Shown here: positions 1 through 8,102 of the stretch, in pieces
How positions within the stretch are numbered: the first letter of the stretch is position 1
How the letters are laid out: each line of letters starts with the position of its first letter
DNA from: Glaciecola blandensis
GTDB lineage: Bacteria; Pseudomonadota; Gammaproteobacteria; Enterobacterales; Alteromonadaceae
NCBI RefSeq assembly: GCF_031846165.1
Contig: NZ_JAVRIE010000002.1
Coordinates: forward strand, 1 to 64,000
Length of the DNA stretch: 64,000 bases
Direction of reading: 5' to 3'
Program-made: the position numbers and the translations under genes
The notes under the pieces: model-generated
Told to the model about the DNA's origin: nothing
Databases searched by the model: none
The model's input: the letters and a program-made list of their open reading frames with translations, nothing else

Positions 1-217
1 GAATTAAAAAGGGGGTCAGAGTGAATTATTTATCATTTAGCGTTGAGCAGGCCCTCACCAATATAAACACGCTTGTTGGCATCCTGCCCGCTCCCAAACG
101 GCATCCCTGCCGTTTGAAGGTTTATATTGGTGAGCGCCTACTCAAAGCCAGAAAAATAAATTCACTCTGACCCCCTTTTTAATTCACTCTGACCCCTTTT
201 TTACTGACCCCTTTTTT
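1..217. repeat. MITE-like / REP-like inverted-repeat element
   Basis: The outer arms at 1-25 and 161-185 are perfect 25-bp inverted repeats built on the motif TCACTCTGACCCCC plus a T run. A second pair inside (45-68 and 120-143) matches at 22 of 24 positions around CTCACCAATATAAAC. A third, short hairpin sits in the centre (95-103 with 108-116, CAAACGGCA). The right outer arm is followed by a near copy at 181-202 and a partial copy at 203-217. There is no coding capacity. By inference this is a non-autonomous mobile element or REP-type structure; similar CTCTGACCCC motifs are often seen next to REP-associated transposase genes in marine Gammaproteobacteria. No transposase is present in the window. 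Confidence 0.75.
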
Positions 218-346
218 AGGGTGTTTTTGTTGAGTGCCTTCTTACAATGTTTTAACGCATTACATACGAATTCACCTTCGTAGTGCTGGCTTTTTTATGT
301 AAATAGGCAGAAGCTTAGTTGAATATAGGTAAAAGGAACTTTGACG

Positions 347-1258
347 ATGAAATATAAATTACTTCCTTGCATCACTGTTTTGATGCTATGTGCGGCTGCA
401 CGACCAATCCCTAAAGTAATCAGTGAGGGTAGCATTCATACAATTGAAAACTTTGAATCCGAGTTTATCGCACCAAGAAATGTACACGTTTGGTTACCTG
501 ATGGTTATACGGTAGAGAAAAAGTACCCTGTTTTGTATATGCATGATGGCCATATGTTGTTTGATCCGACAAACACATGGAACAAACAAGAGTGGGGTGT
601 GGACGAAGTTGTTTCAAAGCTCATCAAAGATGGAAAGGTGCCTCCGTTTATCGTTGTGGGCATAGATAGCTTAGACGACACGCGTTACCAGGAGTATTTC
701 CCAGAAAAGGCACAAGTGTATGCAAAGAATAGCTCAGAAAGCATTCCAGAGGCCTTTCTTGAGATTGATTTTATGGCAGACAATTACCTTCAGTTTTTAG
801 TAAAAGAACTGAAGCCATTTATAAAATCAAAATATTCAGTTAGCACAAAGAGGGAAGATACTGCTTTGATGGGGTCTAGCATGGGCGGACTAATTTCTAT
901 GTATGCCTTGAGCGAATATCCCAATGAGTTTGGGAAAGCGGCCTGTATCTCAACTCATTTTCCTGGATGGGTCCCCGAGCAATCCAATGGTATCGGAGGC
1001 TCTATCGTGGCCTATATGAGCGACAATTTCCCGGAAGCAGGGAATCACAAAATATATTATGATTTTGGTACTGAAGATTTAGATAGTTTTTACGAGCCTT
1101 ACCAAGTGCTAGTTGACGAACTAATGAAGACTAAAGGGTACACAAATAGTGACTGGTTAACCTTTAAAGATGAAGGCGCGGGTCATAATGAAGTGTCTTG
1201 GAATAAACGTCTTCATATACCCATGACATTTCTATTTCAAGCTAAGCCTAAATCTTAG
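347..1258 (+). CDS. Secreted alpha/beta-hydrolase, esterase D / enterochelin esterase-like
   Basis: This is a putative esterase of the PF00756 type. It has an N-terminal hydrophobic signal-like segment (about residues 3-18). The lid region carries YPVLYMHDGHMLFD, typical of this family, and the nucleophile elbow GSSMGG puts the catalytic Ser near residue 178. Candidate Asp and His follow at YYDFGTEDLD and EGAGHNE. The ATG at 347 is preferred over the TTG at 341 because AAAGGAAC lies 8 bases upstream of it. The natural substrate cannot be told from sequence. A hairpin (1241-1251 with 1255-1265) overlaps the stop codon and may help termination. The gene lies between copies of the CTCTGACCCC motif, so it may be a passenger of that repeat. 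Confidence 0.8.
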   Translation: MKYKLLPCITVLMLCAAARPIPKVISEGSIHTIENFESEFIAPRNVHVWLPDGYTVEKKYPVLYMHDGHMLFDPTNTWNKQEWGVDEVVSKLIKDGKVPPFIVVGIDSLDDTRYQEYFPEKAQVYAKNSSESIPEAFLEIDFMADNYLQFLVKELKPFIKSKYSVSTKREDTALMGSSMGGLISMYALSEYPNEFGKAACISTHFPGWVPEQSNGIGGSIVAYMSDNFPEAGNHKIYYDFGTEDLDSFYEPYQVLVDELMKTKGYTNSDWLTFKDEGAGHNEVSWNKRLHIPMTFLFQAKPKS

Positions 1259-1286
1259 GCCTAGCTTGCCTCAAGAACCAACAATA

Positions 1287-1307
1287 AATTAACTCTGCAC
1301 CCATTTT
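1287..1307 (-). repeat. Degenerate copy of the CTCTGACCCC terminal motif
   Basis: This 21-base stretch matches the right-arm motif seen at 159-202 with about four mismatches (AATTAACTCTGCACCCATTTT) and reads in the same direction. It overlaps the stop codon of the DUF3857 gene on the minus strand. Together with the element at 1-217 it brackets the esterase gene. The match is short and imperfect, so common origin is an inference. Confidence 0.4.
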
Positions 1308-3336
1308 AGTTTTTGCCTAATGCCTCACGAAGGCGTTGTTGCAAGGACTTGCTTACGGAGTTCGATTTATTGGGCACTGCAACTGAATAGTAAAGCGCAT
1401 CTCTAATATCACGAATATTAGCAATATGCTCTTTTGTATCATCGGCAGCAATGTGGTCTGATTTTGTAGCGTATTTATGTGACACACTAATGGCGCTTGG
1501 CTCAGCAACAATATTCCGTTGATAGCTTATGCCCTTATCTTCAATGGTCAGATCTTTATCTTCAAGCTCCCAACCGATCGAAAAAGGTAGCTTAATATCA
1601 ATATTGTGTTCCGAGGTGAATCCTTCATATAAAGCCATCGGCATCTTACGCTCCTTAACAGCAGGAAGTTCCACATAAGAGCTTACATTGGTACCGTATA
1701 GGGGAAAGACGATGGTCTCTTCAGTACTAATAAATGGATTCGGCATGAGGTAAGTACTACTGAAAGTCAGGCGATTGTCTACATAAGAATCTGACTTAGT
1801 GAGATCACTTTCTTCTACCAGCGTTGGGTAGGTTCTTAAATAATAGTTATATAGTTCCGATTGGAACACTTTCATACCGGCACTGGCGATATATTCTCGC
1901 ATCCTCTCGGCTTCAGCACCCGTATAGACTATGTCAATTTGCACTTTCACATCGCTCGTTTTATCGCTGTAATCAAAACGTTCGTTTAAGGTTACATCTC
2001 TAGCATGTTGAGTCGGCGGCGTAACCGGTACTAAACTTGTCTCGTCGTCTTTGATCAACAAGCCATATTGAAAATTATTGATACTCTTGTTGTCCAAATC
2101 AGTCAACTGAAATGATTTAGTGCCATCGATCCAGTATTCTTTCCCATCGTAAATAAAGCGCGTAACTACATGGTTAAACTGCCCTGGACTAGGTAAAACA
2201 TCGAGCAGTTTTTTGCGTTGGTTTGTTGAAATTAAAGCGGCATGAGCCTCAATTCCTGCATCTTGAAGTAAGGCAGCAATCAGAAGTGCCTTATCTTTAC
2301 AGTCACCAAAGCGTCTATCGAATACTTCAATTGGACTATGCGGTTTATGGCTATTTTGTCCAAGCTCAAGTCCTAAGTAACGGATATCATTTTGGGCAAA
2401 TTCAATCACCTTATTAATGTAATCTTTTTTATTTTCGCTGCTATCTAACCATTCTTGGTTTTTAGCGTGGATTTGCGGTGACAATTCATCGCTGTATGGA
2501 AATAGCTCAGTTGCCCAGTTAACTACTTCTGCCCATGATTGATAAGAGGTGAATTCAATAAATCCATAGGGGTTATGCCAATATGGATAGTTGTCTTCAC
2601 CCGCTACCTCAGGTACATCTTGGTATGTCCAATCGTAGCGCGTTAATCCCGAATCCATTTGCTTAACCTGAATTTCCCCTGGCGTATTTTCCATTCGGTA
2701 TTGCATCTTCTGATCTGACAACACTGTTATATAACTATCATTGACAGGCACCTGCCAAGTTGTTGTGTAGCCGGTAAAGGCTTTGTCGCCAAAGATTGTA
2801 TTAACACCGTCTATGGTAAACGAGTAATCGATTTGATCACCGACCCGCACGTCTGAAAGTAATACTAAGGCAGTCACTTGACCGGTTATTAAGCCCATAT
2901 TTAATTCGCTTTCAGGTTGGATCAAACGAATATCGGCAGATTGAATAATACTTTGCTCTTGGCCATTCCGCGTGAGCGTGATGTCATGGAAGATTAAATT
3001 TTGAAAATCAGGGCTGAAACTAACCTCTAAGCGAGCGCCATCTTGCAAGCCCTGTTCTGAACTAATTGTATGTACTGTGCGTCGGTAACTTTGGCGAACG
3101 TCGCCTTGTACGAGAAACTGTGAATCTAATAACTGATAGTTTATGCCAAAGCCTGCATCTACTTCATAACTCCTCTTGGCGCGAACTTCTACCCAAGCTG
3201 GTGTTTCATCTATTTCATACTGGAAGCTATTGGATTCGATTACTTGCGCGCTGGCTGAGAATGAAGTTATAACGAAGAAGCCAAGTATATTGGCAAAAAG
3301 TAGTTTGTAGGTGTTAATCATTGTTTTTGTGTTCAC
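1306..3336 (-). CDS. DUF3857 / transglutaminase-like periplasmic protein
   Basis: The protein has 676 residues. A signal peptide ends near residue 30 (SASA-QV). A DUF3857-type beta-rich region spans roughly 60-230, followed by a transglutaminase-like core. The Cys-His-Asp triad is visible as Cys346 (RRFGDCKDKA), His389 (FNHVV) and Asp404 (YWIDGT). Family members are exported; the reaction (transamidation or peptide cleavage) is not known for this subgroup. The start overlaps the stop of the upstream lipoprotein gene by 4 bases, so the two are almost certainly co-translated. The C-terminal 200 residues are a beta-rich tail without a motif I recognise. Confidence 0.85.
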   Translation of the reverse strand: MNTKTMINTYKLLFANILGFFVITSFSASAQVIESNSFQYEIDETPAWVEVRAKRSYEVDAGFGINYQLLDSQFLVQGDVRQSYRRTVHTISSEQGLQDGARLEVSFSPDFQNLIFHDITLTRNGQEQSIIQSADIRLIQPESELNMGLITGQVTALVLLSDVRVGDQIDYSFTIDGVNTIFGDKAFTGYTTTWQVPVNDSYITVLSDQKMQYRMENTPGEIQVKQMDSGLTRYDWTYQDVPEVAGEDNYPYWHNPYGFIEFTSYQSWAEVVNWATELFPYSDELSPQIHAKNQEWLDSSENKKDYINKVIEFAQNDIRYLGLELGQNSHKPHSPIEVFDRRFGDCKDKALLIAALLQDAGIEAHAALISTNQRKKLLDVLPSPGQFNHVVTRFIYDGKEYWIDGTKSFQLTDLDNKSINNFQYGLLIKDDETSLVPVTPPTQHARDVTLNERFDYSDKTSDVKVQIDIVYTGAEAERMREYIASAGMKVFQSELYNYYLRTYPTLVEESDLTKSDSYVDNRLTFSSTYLMPNPFISTEETIVFPLYGTNVSSYVELPAVKERKMPMALYEGFTSEHNIDIKLPFSIGWELEDKDLTIEDKGISYQRNIVAEPSAISVSHKYATKSDHIAADDTKEHIANIRDIRDALYYSVAVPNKSNSVSKSLQQRLREALGKN

Positions 3337-4694
3337 TTTTGTGGTGTCCCTTGCATTGCGATATCGCTAGCCTGATGCGCTTGCAATACAGTGTAAAAAT
3401 CCTTTATTCGCTTTCGTAACGAGCTTGATAATAGTGGTCGCGTGCCAGCAAAATTCGTGAGTGATAGCTTCCAAGCGTCAACAACATGAGTATCAAGTTG
3501 TTTCGCCAAGAGGTCTAAGTAAAGATTGAATTCTGAATCCGCTAAAAAGGTGCGAACCCAAAGATAGCTGGCATTCTCCAAGCCAATTTTATCAACGGTT
3601 CGCATAAAGGCTTGACTGACAATGCCTACATTACCTTCAACGTCCATTCTAAGTAGCGCTTGGCTTGCCACAGATTGTAATTCTGGAATACCTAACTCTG
3701 CATAGTAGACAAGGTCATCCTGTACATTAACTTGAGCATCGAACGTACCTAATGCCATGTGTGCCTGCGCACGAAATGCCAACGCTAAGGGAGTGTCTTG
3801 CTGTCTGGTGTTAATGGTTTCAAGGAGTTCTTCGTACTCTCCATCGAACAGCATGTTCCGGTAACTATCAATTTGTACCGCATAATGTTGCGAAGATAAA
3901 AGTGCTTGTTTCTTAATATCAATGATTGAGGAGATATCATCAAAGTAAGTTAATTCACTGTCGCTCAGAGTGGCTTTGATTGAGGATATAAAGAAGTCTG
4001 TTTGATCTGCATAGGTTAATGAATATTGGTTTGTGACAGAGTCGATGCCATGGTGCATGATAAGAATGCGATCTTTTTCGACCACCATTTCTGTATCAAA
4101 TAGATCAATACCCGCTAAATCCAACAAATACTCCGCTTCATAGACTTCACGGACTTTCAGCGGTGTGTTGTCAGAAAAACCATTCTGACTGCTTCCTATG
4201 AGTTCACTGCTAATTGATACAATACTGTCGGCGATTGAGTTTTGAGCGTCAACCATGTCGTATTGATTAGCACAATCCAACAAAACAGATAACATGGGTA
4301 GGCTGCTAGGGTGGTAAACCATGGCTTGTTTGATAATTCTTAAATGCCGAGTGCTGCATTTGTTTGCATCTGAGATTGTGTGAACTCGGTCAGATAAGTC
4401 GACATACTTCGATGTCGCTCTTGCCACTTTTTGTGATTCATAATTACTAATATCTTTTCGCCATACATCAGGCTGCTGATTTTTCCTTGCTAATGAAGCA
4501 GATATTTGAATCAGCATGCTCACTGCTTGAGAATCAATACTTGATGCTGATTGGCGAGCTTCTGTTGGTGATGATGCGTTACTAACGGCAACGGCTTGTT
4601 GATTAGAAGGCTGAGTTGACCCGCATGCACCAAGAATAGACAATGTGCCTAATAGAAATAATTGCTTAGTAAGTGAAGAAGCTTTGTCCTTCAT
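3333..4694 (-). CDS. Lipoprotein of unknown function
   Basis: I do not recognise the family. From the ATG at 4694 the protein starts MKDKASS and has a compact lipoprotein signal ending in the lipobox LGAC about 24 residues in, followed by a Ser/Gln/Ala-rich linker. The remainder is mostly helical by eye, including an Ala-rich stretch (LALAFRAQAHMALG) that resembles a TPR-like repeat. In-frame starts at 4715 (ATG) and 4730 (TTG) exist but would lengthen the signal, and AGGG directly touches the 4715 ATG. It overlaps the DUF3857/transglutaminase gene by 4 bases, so the two products probably work together in the periplasm, perhaps as lipoprotein scaffold and enzyme (inference). Confidence 0.7.
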   Translation of the reverse strand: MKDKASSLTKQLFLLGTLSILGACGSTQPSNQQAVAVSNASSPTEARQSASSIDSQAVSMLIQISASLARKNQQPDVWRKDISNYESQKVARATSKYVDLSDRVHTISDANKCSTRHLRIIKQAMVYHPSSLPMLSVLLDCANQYDMVDAQNSIADSIVSISSELIGSSQNGFSDNTPLKVREVYEAEYLLDLAGIDLFDTEMVVEKDRILIMHHGIDSVTNQYSLTYADQTDFFISSIKATLSDSELTYFDDISSIIDIKKQALLSSQHYAVQIDSYRNMLFDGEYEELLETINTRQQDTPLALAFRAQAHMALGTFDAQVNVQDDLVYYAELGIPELQSVASQALLRMDVEGNVGIVSQAFMRTVDKIGLENASYLWVRTFLADSEFNLYLDLLAKQLDTHVVDAWKLSLTNFAGTRPLLSSSLRKRIKDFYTVLQAHQASDIAMQGTPQK

Positions 4695-5888
4695 GATTTT
4701 GCTGTAAGACGTCATCCCTGTACAACTCAATATTTAAACGACTTTTGAAGATACTATATAATGTCAAAGATTAATAGCATGCCATTTCTCGTGTGTATCA
4801 TCATCTAGTCTACTCGGTACATTAAATACGGCATAAATAGCCTGCCTAAGATAAGTTCTGCTAGCCATGACATCACAACTCAGGCGGCCAGTTCGAGCAA
4901 TAAACTAACGCTTTTCTGTTCTTATATTTTCATCATTTTAATTATGGTTTGTAAGTGCTTACTGGGGTGGTTTAAGTTAATGTAATTGTTGGAGAATAAA
5001 ATTCTCATCATACTAGTTAAGAAAATAGTCCAATTCATGATGAGACAATGAATCTGTTCTTTTTTTGGTTTTGCGTAACTTTAAAAAATTCAGCTTTATT
5101 CGTCATTTTAGTGCTCTTTGATTTATTATATGTAGCGAATTTCTTAAGACCAACCAGATTGAAATTGAGCTCAAAATCGAGAGAATTCGATCCATCATTA
5201 TGATCTGAGGGTTTGGCTTTATTCTTATAAAAATTGAGATCAGAAAACGTTAAGAGTGAAAAATTGTCGGTTATGCGAAATTTTTAATTTTCAGTTATGC
5301 GTATCTTTTATGAGCGACACAAAACATCTCCAATGAGGGCGTTCAAATTAATCATAAATTATCCGATATTTTTGAAAGTAAAAATGACAAAACGAGAGCA
5401 GAGTTAATCACACTTATATTTTTTTAACTTCCATATCAATCCATAGAACCTATTTTGCATTTGCGAGTTGACGTTTAGTTTACCCCTGACATATTTTCGC
5501 ATTTGTCAGGTTCGGGAGAGTTTTTATCGGTTTTTGCCTTGTTTGAACTGACACCTTTTTAACTGCAGACTGTTTGTGAAATTGCAATGTGAACATATTG
5601 TCCGATTTTGCAAACGCAAGGTCACATGGCATCATCAAGAAGTAAAATTTCTTCATCGAGGGCGAAAGTAGCGAATAAAGATGGCTACGAACGGATGAAA
5701 TTAAAGAGTAAATGTGCGACCTTTACATGAAAAAGGGTGAGTAAAAAATAAGCGGTGAAGCATACACGTTCATCTAAATTGGTGATATAGTCGATAGCCT
5801 AAATAGTGAACATGAGTTTTCTTGTCTGTCCTAAGATAAGTAAATAAGCGGCCTTCAGCCGTTCACAAAAAGTCATATAGGAAGCTAA
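4695..5888. other. Gene-free AT-rich divergent intergenic region (about 1.2 kb)
   Basis: There is no ORF of gene length on either strand. The stretch separates the minus-strand lipoprotein operon from the plus-strand CadC-like regulator, so it must hold both promoters, but no single -35/-10 pair stands out. Visible structure: a 12-bp direct repeat CCTAAGATAAGT at 4845-4856 and 5830-5841; a small palindrome GAGAAT-AAA-ATTCTC at 4992-5006; repeated GTTATGCG near 5270-5300; and one tiny ORF at 5626-5730. The length is unusual for this otherwise compact window. Confidence 0.6.
5626..5730 (+). CDS. Candidate small basic protein (34 aa), doubtful
   Basis: An ATG with AAGG 4 bases upstream opens a 34-codon frame rich in Ser, Lys and Arg (starts MASSRSKISS). 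It lies in the long gene-free stretch ahead of the CadC-like regulator. Nothing but the start signal and the length of the surrounding gap supports it, and such frames are common by chance. It could equally be part of a long leader. Confidence 0.15.
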   Translation: MASSRSKISSSRAKVANKDGYERMKLKSKCATFT

Positions 5889-8102
5889 GTGCAAGATTCC
5901 CTGCTGCAATATTTTGGTGAAAGCGAAATCACCTTTGATAATTTCGTGATCCAAACCCCTAGTGGCAATGTCACCTTCAAAGGTGAGCCAGTCAAATTAG
6001 AACCTCAAGTATTCACTTTTCTATTATTGCTGATCAGACATAAAGAGCACATCGTTTCACGCGAAGAAATTGTTGCTGAGGTGTGGTCTGGCAAGACCGC
6101 AAGTGATGATGCAATTCGAGCCTTAGTGAAAAAGCTGCGCATTGCACTGGGTGATAACGCACGTGCACCGAAGTTCCTAAAAACGGTTCCTTTGAAAGGC
6201 TACTTGTTCATAATGCCTGTTGAAATCAATTTTCACCAGGGTGATTGGTGGCGATCAAAATATGTTTTCTATGCTTTTGGTGCCGTCCTAGTCATTGCCC
6301 TTACTTTACTTATTCAATCTCAATTTGGGTCATTTCAAAGTAAGGATCTAACACCAAAACGCGAAGTCACAAGCTCACTTATTACACAAATTAAAGGTAG
6401 TGAAGTAAGTCCTTACTTATCAAAAAATGATCGACTCCTGTTTTCACACCAAGGGAATAATGAGTCATATTTACAGGTTTTTGCCAAAGAGTTGGGGCAA
6501 GGGGCGGCTAAACGACTCACGTGGGCGGATGCCGACTTCACCAATGGCATTTTGTCAGCGGATGGCCGCCAGGCGATTGTTACCAGAACCGATGAAAGTG
6601 GTGAATCGATCGTATTATTTGATTTGGACGATAAGTTAAACCTAGTTTCTTCGCAAACTTTGGCTTTGGACCCAGCCTTGTTAACTCAAAACATTGCAGC
6701 TTTGTCTTATGCTAACAATGGCAAGTCACTCTATTTATATGGTCAGGCCAAAGCTGAAGACGGCAATGCGAGTTACGGCTTGATAAAATATGATTTGGCG
6801 ACTAAATCATCTCGCATCGTCACCTTGCCAATCTCCGCAGAGGCGAGAGTCGTAGCGGCCAAGGAATCAGCAGACGGACGTATGTTGGGTGTTTTGGCAA
6901 ATCATACAAATAGCGCTGTAATGGTTATTCTTAACCAAGAAGTGGGCGAAGTAGTCGTTACCAAAACTTTACCAAGCCCGGCGAGTAGCTTTGTATGGTC
7001 ACCTGAGGGCGAAAGTGTCAGCATCGCCAGCAATTCAAATACGCTTCTCAATTTACATATCCAAAAGCAGCGTCTTTATGAATGGACTGGCCTACCGAAA
7101 CCAATTAACAAAGTGATCAGTCAATGCGCTGAATACTGTTTTGTTGTGCAAGAGTTAGGGCAGCGAAGTGTGGATGTTATTGAAAGGCCAGCAGTGTTTC
7201 AAAGTATTGACTATATGAGCACGGCGCAGTTTGCTAACGCTAGCGTTGATTTCTTTCCAAGTTACTTTAATCAAGGCGAAGGTGTGTATTTCTTATCCTT
7301 GAGTGAAGACAAGTTACAGCTCAACCAGTATTTGAATCAAGGCGAATCAAAAGCAGTTTTTAATCTGCCGCAATCAGACTCTATTGAATCCATGGTTTTG
7401 AGCCCAGACGAGCAGTCGTTCATTGGTGAGCTAGACCGCAGACTATTTGCATACAGTGTGAAAAACAACACGCTACGTTTCTTGAATGTGCCAGAAGCCA
7501 ATCCTAGCAATCCCGTTTGGTCTCTTGATAGTCAAAAAGTCTATTATCGAACCGCCGCTACTACTGCAGCGAGCACGAATAGTACTGAGCCTGCACAATG
7601 GGTGAACAAGATATATGCTCACGATATGAGTTCGAACAAGAGTGAACTGATTGCCGAAGGCTTGGTGTTTCTTAAACCATTAGATCAGCTAAAGTGGTTA
7701 GCCATTAATGAGGCAAATGAGGCCTTTTTCGTAGCGGATAGTTTGTTGTTTGCCGAGCCAGTGTTTAATGCTGCCCAGTTAGAGGAGCAGAATAAGATCA
7801 CTGAGATTAAGCGCTATAACACCAACAATTTTAGTTTGCTCAATGAGATACTGTATTTTACTGAACAGCAGGATGAGCAGACGATCTTGGTCAGTATCCC
7901 TATCAATCAAGAAGCCCCCGCAGAGAATCTACAAAGCTGGACCCTGAGTGGGAGTATGCTATTGCCTCACTTAGACATTCACCCCGATGGTCAAAAAATG
8001 TTATTGGTAGAGTCAGCTCTGAATCAGTCTAATTTGATGAAAGTGGATGGCTTGACCCTAGCACCTCTGCAAGTTAGACAAGTGGCTACCGAAACTCCCT
8101 AG
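5889..8102 (+). CDS. CadC/ToxR-like membrane-anchored transcriptional regulator with beta-propeller-like periplasmic domain
   Basis: The GTG start is supported by AGGAAG 4 bases upstream. Residues 13-112 form an OmpR-type winged helix (SREEIVAEVW, DDAIRALVKKLRIALGD, then the wing KTVPLKGYLF). One membrane segment spans about 125-145 (YVFYAFGAVLVIALTLLI). The remaining 590 residues are periplasmic and resemble WD40/TolB-like blades (repeated LSADGRQAIV- and SPDEQSFIGEL-type strands). This matches regulators that sense an envelope signal and bind DNA while still membrane-bound. The long region upstream or the divergent lipoprotein operon is a plausible target (inference). Its 3' end overlaps dnaE2 by 17 bases. 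Confidence 0.85.
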   Translation: MQDSLLQYFGESEITFDNFVIQTPSGNVTFKGEPVKLEPQVFTFLLLLIRHKEHIVSREEIVAEVWSGKTASDDAIRALVKKLRIALGDNARAPKFLKTVPLKGYLFIMPVEINFHQGDWWRSKYVFYAFGAVLVIALTLLIQSQFGSFQSKDLTPKREVTSSLITQIKGSEVSPYLSKNDRLLFSHQGNNESYLQVFAKELGQGAAKRLTWADADFTNGILSADGRQAIVTRTDESGESIVLFDLDDKLNLVSSQTLALDPALLTQNIAALSYANNGKSLYLYGQAKAEDGNASYGLIKYDLATKSSRIVTLPISAEARVVAAKESADGRMLGVLANHTNSAVMVILNQEVGEVVVTKTLPSPASSFVWSPEGESVSIASNSNTLLNLHIQKQRLYEWTGLPKPINKVISQCAEYCFVVQELGQRSVDVIERPAVFQSIDYMSTAQFANASVDFFPSYFNQGEGVYFLSLSEDKLQLNQYLNQGESKAVFNLPQSDSIESMVLSPDEQSFIGELDRRLFAYSVKNNTLRFLNVPEANPSNPVWSLDSQKVYYRTAATTAASTNSTEPAQWVNKIYAHDMSSNKSELIAEGLVFLKPLDQLKWLAINEANEAFFVADSLLFAEPVFNAAQLEEQNKITEIKRYNTNNFSLLNEILYFTEQQDEQTILVSIPINQEAPAENLQSWTLSGSMLLPHLDIHPDGQKMLLVESALNQSNLMKVDGLTLAPLQVRQVATETP

